Source: Firmicutes bacterium HGW-Firmicutes-4
GTDB taxonomy: Bacteria; Bacillota; Clostridia; Eubacteriales; Eubacteriaceae
Length of the DNA: 56,562 bases
Direction: 5' to 3'
NCBI GenBank assembly: GCA_002841405.1
Contig: PGZR01000020.1
Span: forward strand, 1-56,562
The position numbers and the translations under genes were made by a program. Below, piece after piece: positions 43,157 through 50,551 of this stretch. Position 1 is the first letter of the stretch. Every line of letters starts with the position of its first letter. The notes under the pieces were generated by a model. That model was not told the DNA's origin. It saw nothing but the letters and a program-made list of their open reading frames with translations, and made no database searches.

Positions 43157-45121
43157 ATGGCAAATAAAAAAGTGAAAGTCGGATTGGCAATAGTGGCAGT
43201 GGCTGGCGCTGGCGCAACTGCAATGGTGGTGAAAAACAAGCTGAAAAAAAATAATGAGAAAAAGCAAATTCCCTATGAATCCAGTTACCGGAACACCGAA
43301 CGTGGTAAAGATGAAAAAAACAGCAAGGGGATTTATTATACCAATGGTAACTACGAAGCGTTTGCAACACCCCGAAAACCGGAAGGTGTCGATGAAAAGA
43401 ACGCCTACATTGTCGGCAGTGGCTTAGCAGCATTGGCAACCGCCTGTTTTCTTGTTCGGGATGGACAAATGCCGGGCTCGCACATTCATATTCTGGAGGC
43501 AATGGATATCGCCGGTGGGGCCTGTGATGGAATTGAAGATCCGACCAGAGGATATGTAATGCGGGGAGGCCGGGAAATGGAAAACCATTTCGAGTGTCTG
43601 TGGGACTTGTTTCGCAGTATTCCGTCGCTTGAAACTCCGGGGGCCTCAGTGTTGGATGAATTTTATTGGCTGAACAAAGAAGATCCCAATTATTCATTGT
43701 GCCGTGCCACCAGAAACCAGGGCGTCGATGCACATACAGACGGGAAATTCAACTTAAGTCAGAAGGGCTGCATGGAGATCATGAAACTCTTCATGACAAA
43801 GGATGAAGATTTATATGACAAAACCATTGAGGATGTATTTGATGAAGAGGTCTTCGATTCTACGTTTTGGCTTTACTGGCGAACAATGTTTGCATTTGAA
43901 AACTGGCACAGTGCGTTGGAGATGAAACTGTATTTTCAACGATTTATTCATCACATTGCCGGATTGCCTGATTTTAGCGCCTTGAAATTTACAAAATATA
44001 ACCAGTATGAATCATTGATTCTACCGATGCAGAAATATCTGGAAGCAGCCGGCGTTAAATTTGAATTTAATACCGAGGTAACCAATGTCATCTTTGAGAT
44101 CGCTGAAAATAAAAAGGTCGCCAAGGCAATTGAATATAACGTAAATGGAATTGAGAAAGGGCTGGTGTTGAGAGAAAATGATCTGGTTTTTGTGACAAAC
44201 GGAAGCTGTACCGAGGGCACAATTTATGGGGATCAGAATCATGCGCCAAACGGGGATGCCGAAGTGAGAACCAGTGGCAGCTGGAACTTGTGGAAAAACA
44301 TTGCCCAGCAGGATCCGGCATTTGGACATCCGGAAAAATTTTGCTCGGATATCAACAAAACAAATTGGGAATCAGCAACGATCACAACATTAGACGATAA
44401 AATAATGCCATATCTCACAAATATCTGTAAGCGCGATCCGAAAAGCGGCAAAGTCGTAACCGGTGGGATTGTCAGCTGTATGGATTCGTCATGGCTGCTC
44501 AGCTGGACCATTAACCGACAGGGGCAGTTCAAGGAACAGGATAAAAACCAAGTGTGTGTATGGGTCTATGGCCTATTCTCAGATGTACCGGGAGATTACG
44601 TAAAAAAACCAATGAAAGAGTGTACCGGCAAAGAAATTACCAAAGAATGGTTGTATCATTTGGGTGTGCCAGTCAATCAAATTGATGAACTGGCTGAAAA
44701 TAGTGCCATTTGTGTACCAACCATGATGCCTTATATTACCGCCTTTTTCATGCCAAGAACCAAAGGGGATCGACCCGATGTCATTCCGGAAGGCTGCGTT
44801 AATTTTGCTTTTCTGGGTCAGTTTGCCGAAACCCCCAGAGATACCGTCTTTACAACTGAATATTCAGTAAGAACCGCAATGGAATCGGTATATGGATTGC
44901 TTGGTGTTGATCGAGGTGTTCCGGAAGTTTGGGGGAGTGTCTATGATATCAGAGAGTTGCTTGACAGCAGTGTTAAACTGATGGATGGAAAATCACCATT
45001 GGAAATTAAATTGCCGGGGCCTCTGGAGTTATTAAAAAAACCAATCATTCATTTTACCAAGGGAACCGTGATTGAAAAAGTATTAAGAGACCATGATATT
45101 CTAAAAGACGAGATGCTTTAA
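43157..45121 (+). CDS. ohyA: Oleate hydratase with an N-terminal membrane anchor
   Basis: A 654-residue FAD-dependent fatty acid hydratase, which adds water to the cis-9 double bond of oleate and related fatty acids to give 10-hydroxy acids. The FAD-binding AYIVGSGLAALATACFLVRD starts at about residue 90, MRGGREMENHFECLWDLF (about 135-152) carries the active-site Glu, and FENWHSALEMKLYFQRFIHH follows as usual. Unlike the usual about 570-590 residue enzyme, it has a hydrophobic N-terminal segment (about residues 7-24; KVGLAIVAVAGAGATAMVV) and a charged linker, suggesting membrane association close to its lipid substrates. RBS is weak (GGCAGGATAATTTA). Confidence 0.92.
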   Translation: MANKKVKVGLAIVAVAGAGATAMVVKNKLKKNNEKKQIPYESSYRNTERGKDEKNSKGIYYTNGNYEAFATPRKPEGVDEKNAYIVGSGLAALATACFLVRDGQMPGSHIHILEAMDIAGGACDGIEDPTRGYVMRGGREMENHFECLWDLFRSIPSLETPGASVLDEFYWLNKEDPNYSLCRATRNQGVDAHTDGKFNLSQKGCMEIMKLFMTKDEDLYDKTIEDVFDEEVFDSTFWLYWRTMFAFENWHSALEMKLYFQRFIHHIAGLPDFSALKFTKYNQYESLILPMQKYLEAAGVKFEFNTEVTNVIFEIAENKKVAKAIEYNVNGIEKGLVLRENDLVFVTNGSCTEGTIYGDQNHAPNGDAEVRTSGSWNLWKNIAQQDPAFGHPEKFCSDINKTNWESATITTLDDKIMPYLTNICKRDPKSGKVVTGGIVSCMDSSWLLSWTINRQGQFKEQDKNQVCVWVYGLFSDVPGDYVKKPMKECTGKEITKEWLYHLGVPVNQIDELAENSAICVPTMMPYITAFFMPRTKGDRPDVIPEGCVNFAFLGQFAETPRDTVFTTEYSVRTAMESVYGLLGVDRGVPEVWGSVYDIRELLDSSVKLMDGKSPLEIKLPGPLELLKKPIIHFTKGTVIEKVLRDHDILKDEML

Positions 45122-45180
45122 GCTCCGGCAAGAAAGAATGCTGCAATATGATTTAAGAATTACCCGGTCGCCAAGAAAAA

Positions 45181-45225
45181 GGGCCTGATCGTTGCGTCTC
45201 AATGCGCAAGGATCAGGCCTTTATC
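45181..45225. terminator. Terminator of oleate hydratase
   Basis: Arms GGCCTGATC and GATCAGGCC pair perfectly, with an inner TTGCG/CGCAA stem, followed by TTTATCG. Confidence 0.85.
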
Positions 45226-45293
45226 GTAATTTTTAGTATGCAGTGACACCGTCAAAATCCTACGCCAGCATGGGGGTCTGATTCTTGATGCGA

Positions 45294-46361
45294 TCACTGT
45301 TTTTTATTGTTTCGGTTTATCCGGGCGATCTGATAAAATTTTTCCTTCTTCTTTTTTAAGAAGGCCGCTTTGTTTTCGAAATAGTCGTTTTCGCCAGTCA
45401 GCTTCTGGTAGGCCTGCCAGCGTTGGGCAGATAACTGTCCAGTTTTAATGGCAGTTGCGATTCCGCAACCGGGCTCATTTGTGTGCGTGCAGTTGCGAAA
45501 ACGGCAGGAAGCGAGGTGAGCTTCCACATCACGAAACGTTCGATCAAAGCCGGTGTTAACATCAAGCATGCCAATTTCACGCATGCCCGGGGTATCGATC
45601 AGCATGCCACCATCGGCTAGACGGATCAATTCTCGTCGTGTAGTGGTATGACGGCCCCGGTCATCATTTCTGATCATCTGGGTATCAAAGAGTTGGGCGC
45701 CACTTAGCCAATTGATCAGGGTTGATTTTCCAACTCCGGATGATCCCAGTAGGGCAACCGTCTGACCGGTCGCTAAATAGGCCATGAGATCCTGATATCC
45801 TTCATTTTTCAGTATCGAAATACCGAGAATATCGACGCCGATGGCAATTGCCGCAGCCGCTCGGCATTTGGCCAGCAGATCATCAGTCAAGTCGATTTTG
45901 GTCAGGACAACCACCGGGGTCGCACCACTTTCCCAGACCAGACTTAAATAGCGCTCCAGCCGACGCAGATTAAAATCGTTGTTGACGGACATACAGATAA
46001 AGACAGTATCGATATTAGCGGCGATCACCTGTGCCTGACTGGATGATCCGGCAGCTTTGCGGATAAAGACGCTTTTGCGATTGAGCAGATGGTGGATAAT
46101 GCCATTTCCCTGGGCTCCTGAGGGACGGTCGAGCATCACAAAATCACCGACGGCCGGATAATCGGCTGGATCAATGATCGCGTAACGCCGCCGGCCCGAC
46201 AGCTCGGCAAAATACTCGCCGCTTTTTGAAATAACCCGGTAGATACCCTTGGACTGAGAAAGAATCCGGGCGACAAAAAGTTCCGGATAGTGTGCGGCTT
46301 CCAAACGCAATGATGCGCTTAAACCGTACTCGCTTAGATCAATTCTGCTCATTGTTGTCAC
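45294..46361 (-). CDS. rsgA: Ribosome small subunit-dependent GTPase A
   Basis: A 355-residue circularly permuted GTPase that checks late 30S ribosome assembly. After an OB-fold (about residues 25-95) the motifs appear in the permuted order: G4 VVLTKIDL (about 153-160), then G1 GSSGVGKSTL (about 206), then G3 DTPGMREIG. The zinc motif CRFRNCTHTNEPGC (about 290) is intact. The start overlaps the RNHCP gene's 3' end by 23 bases, so the two are translated together; ATG 46352 is an alternative start. This is an extra-copy style (RNHCP-linked) RsgA, distinct from the usual rpe-linked one. Confidence 0.92.
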   Translation of the reverse strand: MTTMSRIDLSEYGLSASLRLEAAHYPELFVARILSQSKGIYRVISKSGEYFAELSGRRRYAIIDPADYPAVGDFVMLDRPSGAQGNGIIHHLLNRKSVFIRKAAGSSSQAQVIAANIDTVFICMSVNNDFNLRRLERYLSLVWESGATPVVVLTKIDLTDDLLAKCRAAAAIAIGVDILGISILKNEGYQDLMAYLATGQTVALLGSSGVGKSTLINWLSGAQLFDTQMIRNDDRGRHTTTRRELIRLADGGMLIDTPGMREIGMLDVNTGFDRTFRDVEAHLASCRFRNCTHTNEPGCGIATAIKTGQLSAQRWQAYQKLTGENDYFENKAAFLKKKKEKFYQIARINRNNKKQ

Positions 46362-46755
46362 CAGTGGTGTCGGTTAGGATCTGAGTTATTTTTTCGAGCG
46401 GAAAGGGGGGACTGGCCAAAGGGGCCACGGCGATGGACATCAGCATGATGGGATTGTCATCGGCGGCAATCCGATTGGAGCTGAGGTGGCCACAGCGGCG
46501 ACAGCGATGAATAATCGCCCATTCCTGATTCTTACGAATCCAGACGCTGATCGGTTCCATCAGACCACTGCAATTGGCGGAGCGGTCGCCAGGTAATACA
46601 TCAACGTGAAGACTGAATAGGCAATGGGGACAATGATTACGGTGTTTGGTTCCGGCACCGGTAAATGAAACGACACTGCCACAATTCCGGCAGAAGAAAC
46701 TCTCCTGACAGGGTTGATGCTGATAAATATTTTTTTCTCTATTTGAATATTTCAT
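46339..46755 (-). CDS. RNHCP domain zinc-ribbon protein
   Basis: A 138-residue protein of the RNHCP family. Three CxxC pairs (FCRNCGSVV, NHCPHCLFS, HRCRRCGHLSSNRI) form zinc ribbons and KHRNHCPHCL gives the family its name. Function is not established, but members are repeatedly linked with an RsgA gene, as here, and a role in RNA or ribosome quality is inferred from that. ATG 46755 with AGGAGGAAAAATA upstream. A leader ORF and a strong hairpin precede it. Confidence 0.88.
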   Translation of the reverse strand: MKYSNREKNIYQHQPCQESFFCRNCGSVVSFTGAGTKHRNHCPHCLFSLHVDVLPGDRSANCSGLMEPISVWIRKNQEWAIIHRCRRCGHLSSNRIAADDNPIMLMSIAVAPLASPPFPLEKITQILTDTTGDNNEQN

Positions 46756-46789
46756 TATTTTTCCTCCTGAAAGTATGTTGGATACGATG

Positions 46790-46828
46790 CGGGAGGTTTT
46801 GCAGAGATTAGATTTTGCAAACCTCCCG
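46790..46828 (-). promoter_or_regulatory. Attenuator-like hairpin between leader ORF and RNHCP gene
   Basis: In transcript order, CGGGAGGTTTGCA pairs with TGCAAAACCTCCCG (one bulge). The left arm lies inside the last codons of the leader ORF and the right arm contains CCTCC, able to pair with the GGAGG of the RNHCP ribosome binding site. No T-run follows, so it is not an intrinsic terminator. Confidence 0.7.
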
Positions 46829-46864
46829 GTCTGCCACACTCTCTGCTTTATTTTGTTTTAACAT
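46808..46864 (-). CDS. 18-codon leader ORF upstream of RNHCP-rsgA
   Basis: GAAAGGAGTTTTT gives a very strong ribosome binding site for the ATG at 46862-46864. The peptide MLKQNKAESVADREVCKI ends at a TAA (46808-46810). Its last five codons form the left arm and loop edge of the hairpin at 46790-46828, so a ribosome on this ORF would keep the hairpin open. This is the layout of translational attenuation leaders before antibiotic- or ribosome-linked genes. Expression is inferred, not shown. Confidence 0.6.
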   Translation of the reverse strand: MLKQNKAESVADREVCKI

Positions 46865-47176
46865 AAAAACTCCTTTCAATCTGACGATAAATGCAAATAA
46901 GACAGGATGATAAACGGAGTATTTGTCAGAGCGACTTCTAAACAAGGCGCGTGTCAAATGCTGTTTATCGCATGGATTGCACATCTTTATTCTAATCCTT
47001 TCAACCGCTATTTTCAAGTTCTTTCTGGAACCGGGCTGGACCTGCTGAATAAAGAACGTTGCTGTTCTTATGCAAACGGATCAATTTTTTAAGGGATGTT
47101 GCCGCAATTTGGGTAGCTGGTGGGATATCACGATTGACAACAAGACTTAAATCAAAAAACAGATTATTGAATCGAT

Positions 47177-47202
47177 GATTTGTGGTAAAATCAGCTCATC
47201 GA
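47177..47202 (+). promoter_or_regulatory. Repeated promoter-like segment before the YbaK-type gene
   Basis: ATTTGTGGTAAAATCAGCTC is nearly the same as 27876-27900. TGTGGTAAAAT would be an extended -10 box about 50 bases before the gene start. Confidence 0.4.
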
Positions 47203-47241
47203 TAAAGATCAACTGCGATTAAAAAAGGAAGGTGAACCATC

Positions 47242-47471
47242 ATGTTTATTGATAAGCAAGCAGTACTGGAGTTGCTGGATGATGCTAAAATTTCTTATCA
47301 ACGGGTTGAACACGAAGCGGTATATACCATTGATGAAATGAAAAAATTAAATTCGCCCTACGCCGATTGTATTGCCAAAAATTTATTTGTTCGGGATGAT
47401 AAAAAGAAGCACTTCTATTTGATTTCGGTGCAAGAAGCAAAGCAGATAGATCTCAAAAAGCTGCGGGGAAA
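47242..47471 (+). pseudogene. YbaK/ProX-type deacylase gene, truncated at a junction
   Basis: ATG 47242 (AAAGGAAGGTGAACCATC) opens a prolyl-tRNA-editing-like domain: IDKQAVLELLDDAKISYQRV, VEHEAVYTIDEM, then AKNLFVRDDKKKHFYLISV, where Lys of CIAKNLF is the conserved catalytic Lys. Members deacylate mischarged aminoacyl-tRNA. After about residue 76 (DLKKLRGK) the family pattern ends abruptly, and the frame runs on into unrelated DNA to a stop at 47542. The missing second half carries the rest of the substrate pocket, so the product should be inactive. Confidence 0.75.
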
Positions 47472-47824
47472 GACCAGACGGTTTGCGGTATGTTTAGAAT
47501 TAACATCGACGAGGAAATGGGCAATGAAAAATTTGAATATCTAATGCTGCTGTTTATAATCCGGCACTGGACATACCCGAAAGTTTTATCACCAGAACCA
47601 TTCCGGCGTTCACCTGGGCGGTTTTTTCCTGTGGAGGAGTAATGCCAAATTCGCTTCAAAATGTGAATGAGAAAATATTTTCGGAATGGCTTCCCGCATT
47701 AAAGGAGTATGAATTTGCCGCCGGTTACTGCGTGGAAATGTATGATTCCCCCGATAAATATCCTAAGGGAACAGAGGATGAAAATTATTATGCGGAGATA
47801 TGGATTCTGGTAAAAAGAAAATAA
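47472..47824 (+). pseudogene. C-terminal remnant of an AraC/GyrI-type regulator
   Basis: From the junction the DNA encodes, with one frameshift near 47545, a GyrI-like domain: DQTVCGMFRINIDEEMGN, then AAVYNPALDIPESFITRTIP, AFTWAVFSCGG and a closing YAEIWILVKRK. These are the typical last about 110 residues of AraC-GyrI regulators. Together with the YbaK head this makes a deletion chimera of two genes. Confidence 0.75.
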
Positions 47825-47897
47825 CGAATCAAGACCATGCTATCGGGAGTGAGCAGGGTCTTTTGATTTTTTTGTCAATCAATAGTGCATTTATAAC

Positions 47898-47927
47898 TTG
47901 ACAAATAAGTTTACTTTAATATATAAT
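47898..47927 (+). promoter_or_regulatory. Promoter of the tetR-hydrolase operon
   Basis: TTGACA (47898-47903) and TATAAT (47922-47927), both perfect, with an 18-base spacer. Confidence 0.75.
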
Positions 47928-47968
47928 CGAACAAAATAAGTTAACTTAACAAAAAATAGTTAACTTTC
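47905..47968 (+). promoter_or_regulatory. Three operator-like repeats
   Basis: ATAAGTTTACTT (about 47905), ATAAGTTAACTT (about 47936) and ATAGTTAACTTT (about 47957); the central AAGTTAACTT is a perfect palindrome. They cover the spacer and the start region of the promoter, fitting TetR autorepression. Confidence 0.6.
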
Positions 47969-47984
47969 GTATAGGAGTGATACC

Positions 47985-48560
47985 TTGAAAGCTAAAAATA
48001 AAAAATATACCTCGAAAAAGTGCACGCAACTTATTGAAACTGCTAAGGATTTATTTTTCAAGCATGGTGTTAAGAGAATAACGATTGGAGAAATCTGTAA
48101 TGAGTCTAATGTAAGCAAGGTGACTTTTTATCAGTATTTCTCTAATAAAGATGAGTTAGTAAGACATATTAGAAATCAATTGATTGAGGATGGATTCTCT
48201 AAGTTTGATGAAATAAATGAACTTGATATAGGTTTTCCGGAAAAGGTAGAGTTAATAACACAGTGGAGAATTAACTTTTTCGCAAATCTAAAAAGTGAGT
48301 TTATTGAAGATATTTTATCTGTAGAAGATACTATTGAAGAAATGAAGAGTCGGTATCTGAAGAATATCGAAGCTGCCCAAACTAAGGGAGAGGTTAGAAC
48401 TGATTTATCACCTGAGCTGATCTGGTTAGTGACAGAAAAACTTAATGAACTAGTCAGGGATGGAAGCTGGAAGGAAATTTTTAGTGATTACAGTGAATTT
48501 CAGAAACAACTAAGAAAAATGTATTTCTATGGACTATTGGATTATGTGCAAAAACCTTAG
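47985..48560 (+). CDS. TetR-family regulator
   Basis: A 191-residue TetR/AcrR protein starting at TTG 47985 (TAGGAGTGATACC). The DNA-binding domain is AKDLFFKHGVKRITIGEIC followed by VSKVTFYQYFSNKDELV; the remainder is a helical ligand domain without family-specific motifs. It should repress its own operon through the AAGTTAACTT repeats. The only other gene in the operon is the alpha/beta hydrolase 55 bases downstream. The region is more A/T-rich than its neighbours, which may mean recent transfer. Confidence 0.88.
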   Translation: MKAKNKKYTSKKCTQLIETAKDLFFKHGVKRITIGEICNESNVSKVTFYQYFSNKDELVRHIRNQLIEDGFSKFDEINELDIGFPEKVELITQWRINFFANLKSEFIEDILSVEDTIEEMKSRYLKNIEAAQTKGEVRTDLSPELIWLVTEKLNELVRDGSWKEIFSDYSEFQKQLRKMYFYGLLDYVQKP

Positions 48561-48614
48561 GAATAATTAGAACGTGTTTAAAGATTTTAATTGGTGAATA
48601 TTTGAAAGGGTAAG

Positions 48615-49655
48615 GTGTTGATTGTGGGGGTCATGATTGTTATAATTGTTTTTGGGTTAATAATAGGTTATTTAGCGGTAGTTATTTTTAGTCCGTTTTT
48701 AACAGTAGATGCTGAAGATATCAACAGAATATCAAAAGATAATAGTATTCCAAAATACCGCCAAAGTATTAGCATTCCAATCGAGGATACCTTTATCAGT
48801 GGATGGTTATATCTGCCGGAAGATATGGTCAACCCGGTCTCATGTGTAATTCTTAGCAATGGATTTTGTGGAACAAAGGATGCGGTTCTAGAAGATTATG
48901 CCCTTAGATTTATTGATGTTGGAGTAGCTGCAATTACATATGATTATCGTTATTTTGGTGAAAGCGGCGGGGAACCTAGGCAGCTTTTTAACGGGATAAA
49001 ACAGATGGAAGATCTGAGAACTGTGATTGATTATGCCAGAAACCAAGAAAAAATAGATGAAAACAAAATTGTTTTATGGAGTACTTCTGCGGCAGGAAGA
49101 TATGGAATAATTATTGCAGCCGAGGATAAAAAAATAACAGGGGTCATATCCCAGTGTCCTAGTTTAGATCACGGCAAAGATGACAAGTTGATATTGAAAA
49201 GAGAGGGTTTGGGTTATTTTCTAAATATCTTTATGCATGCGCAGAGGGATAAAGGACGTTCTAGGCTTGGATTATCTTCTCACTTTATTCCGGCGGTTGG
49301 CAAACCTGGATCATTTGCGTTGCTTAATGCTCCTGGAGCATTTGAGGGCTATCAAAGCTTGATGTCTGAATCAGAGCATTTCATAAATAAGATTTGTGGT
49401 AGGAGTATGCTCATGATGCAAGGACCTGACGTTACTAAAGTGGCTATCAATGTCGAATGCCCGGTGTTAATGCTTGTGTGTGAGAAAGACACAACAGTTT
49501 CGCCAGATTCGTACAAAGGAGTAGCGGAAATCTTGGGAGAAAAAGCAACTGTAATCAAATACCCCGTTGGTCACTTTGATATTTATAAAGGCGAGATTTT
49601 TGAAAAGGTTATGGATGCACAACTGATTTTTTTAAAAAGAGTTTTATCAGAGTGA
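48615..49655 (+). CDS. Membrane-anchored alpha/beta hydrolase
   Basis: A 346-residue hydrolase with an N-terminal membrane helix (about residues 2-28) and the catalytic domain probably outside. The fold is seen from ILSNGFCGTKDAV (oxyanion strand), TYDYRYFGESGGEPR, a nucleophile elbow VLWSTSAAGRYG (Ser at about 156; S-x-S-x-A-G in place of G-x-S-x-G), VLMLVCEKDTTVSP (acid) and YPVGHFDIY (His). Relatives are uncharacterised dienelactone-hydrolase-like esterases. It starts at GTG 48615 and is co-transcribed with the TetR gene, so a ligand of that regulator may be its substrate. Confidence 0.85.
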   Translation: MLIVGVMIVIIVFGLIIGYLAVVIFSPFLTVDAEDINRISKDNSIPKYRQSISIPIEDTFISGWLYLPEDMVNPVSCVILSNGFCGTKDAVLEDYALRFIDVGVAAITYDYRYFGESGGEPRQLFNGIKQMEDLRTVIDYARNQEKIDENKIVLWSTSAAGRYGIIIAAEDKKITGVISQCPSLDHGKDDKLILKREGLGYFLNIFMHAQRDKGRSRLGLSSHFIPAVGKPGSFALLNAPGAFEGYQSLMSESEHFINKICGRSMLMMQGPDVTKVAINVECPVLMLVCEKDTTVSPDSYKGVAEILGEKATVIKYPVGHFDIYKGEIFEKVMDAQLIFLKRVLSE

Positions 49656-49759
49656 GATGCATCATTACATCTGGATGCACCTGATAGGTTGCAAAGCATG
49701 ACTAAGAAGGCGGATAATCTGTTGAAATCACATTCCTGTAAATTTGCTTTTATAGCTGG
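49656..49759. other. Start of a gene-poor stretch (49656-50551)
   Basis: The next 900 bases hold only three decayed gene fragments, listed separately, and otherwise unassignable sequence. No element ends or terminators are evident. Confidence 0.4.
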
Positions 49760-50032
49760 CTAAATTGTGTTTTTGAGTGTTTCGGGAGAAGTATTCTTTA
49801 CCCATATGCCAATTTTGTCGGCGCCAAACATCATCGCAGCAAAGCTTTCGGCAAGACCTTCGGAAATGATCATATCGGCTAAGGTTATGTTAGGATTCCA
49901 CTGCATAAACTAGCCACCTGACGTTATGATTCGTTTCATTAGTTCGTAGCGATAGATTGCGTTTTTTTCTTGTTCTGATGCGAGAGCCATCTTTTCATAG
50001 ATTTCACCAGAGCGGATTGCGGCAATATTCAT
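49760..50032 (-). pseudogene. Internally deleted DUF2268 (putative zinc protease) gene
   Basis: On the minus strand ATG 50030-50032 starts NIAAIRSGEIYEKMALASEQ and IYRYELMKR, the N terminus of DUF2268 proteins. It then reaches an in-frame TAG and continues in the same frame as ITLADMIISEGLAESFAAMM, the C-terminal helix after the HExxH region, ending at 49760. The middle, including the catalytic motif, is deleted. RBS AAAAGAGATTTAAAT. Confidence 0.75.
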
Positions 50033-50102
50033 ATTTAAATCTCTTTTCTAGATTGATTAGGTTAACATATTTATCATCTTGCACTATTACGCAGCGTCAG
50101 AG

Positions 50103-50189
50103 TTAAACGGTAAAGTCCTCGGCACGGAGGAACAGGATCAGAATTTTTGAGATGGTCTGATCATCCTCAACCAAAAATATTCGCTTCAT
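50103..50189 (-). pseudogene. N-terminal fragment of a response regulator
   Basis: 28 codons: KRIFLVEDDQTISKILILFL, the first strand and acidic pocket (Glu-Asp-Asp) and helix of a receiver domain of OmpR/VanR type, then a stop. The rest of the gene is absent. Confidence 0.65.
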
Positions 50190-50292
50190 TTATTTTCACA
50201 TCCTTACTTTACTGCGTCTATATTGTATTTTTTTGACGAAAATATTCAAGTTAAGGTATAATACGAAAAAACGAGCGTGGAATAAAATTGAC

Positions 50293-50379
50293 GTGAAGAA
50301 TGAAAAGGAACTGTTTGTGGATAATCTTTCAGCGATGGCTAAAGAGCTCAAGGTAAATGTGCCGATGATAAAATACTAA
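50293..50379 (+). pseudogene. 3' scrap of a ketopantoate-reductase-like gene
   Basis: 28 codons, VKNEKELFVDNLSAMAKELK and VNVPMIKY, matching residues near the end of the gene at 1-549 (KKNEKELFVDNLLAISEEFK, VNVPMIKHY) at both DNA and protein level. Nothing upstream belongs to the gene. Confidence 0.8.
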
Positions 50380-50551
50380 TCGGCGACTCGAGGGTTGCGG
50401 GCAGCAATAAAAAGAGAATAAACATGAATCATAAACGAGCAAACCAAAAAGGCTGGAACAGATCTGAGCGATCCGCGCCAGCGAGTCCAGTGCAATATCA
50501 AATTCAAGATATTTTTACTGCCAGCAGCATAGCATGATTAAGGGCAGTAAC

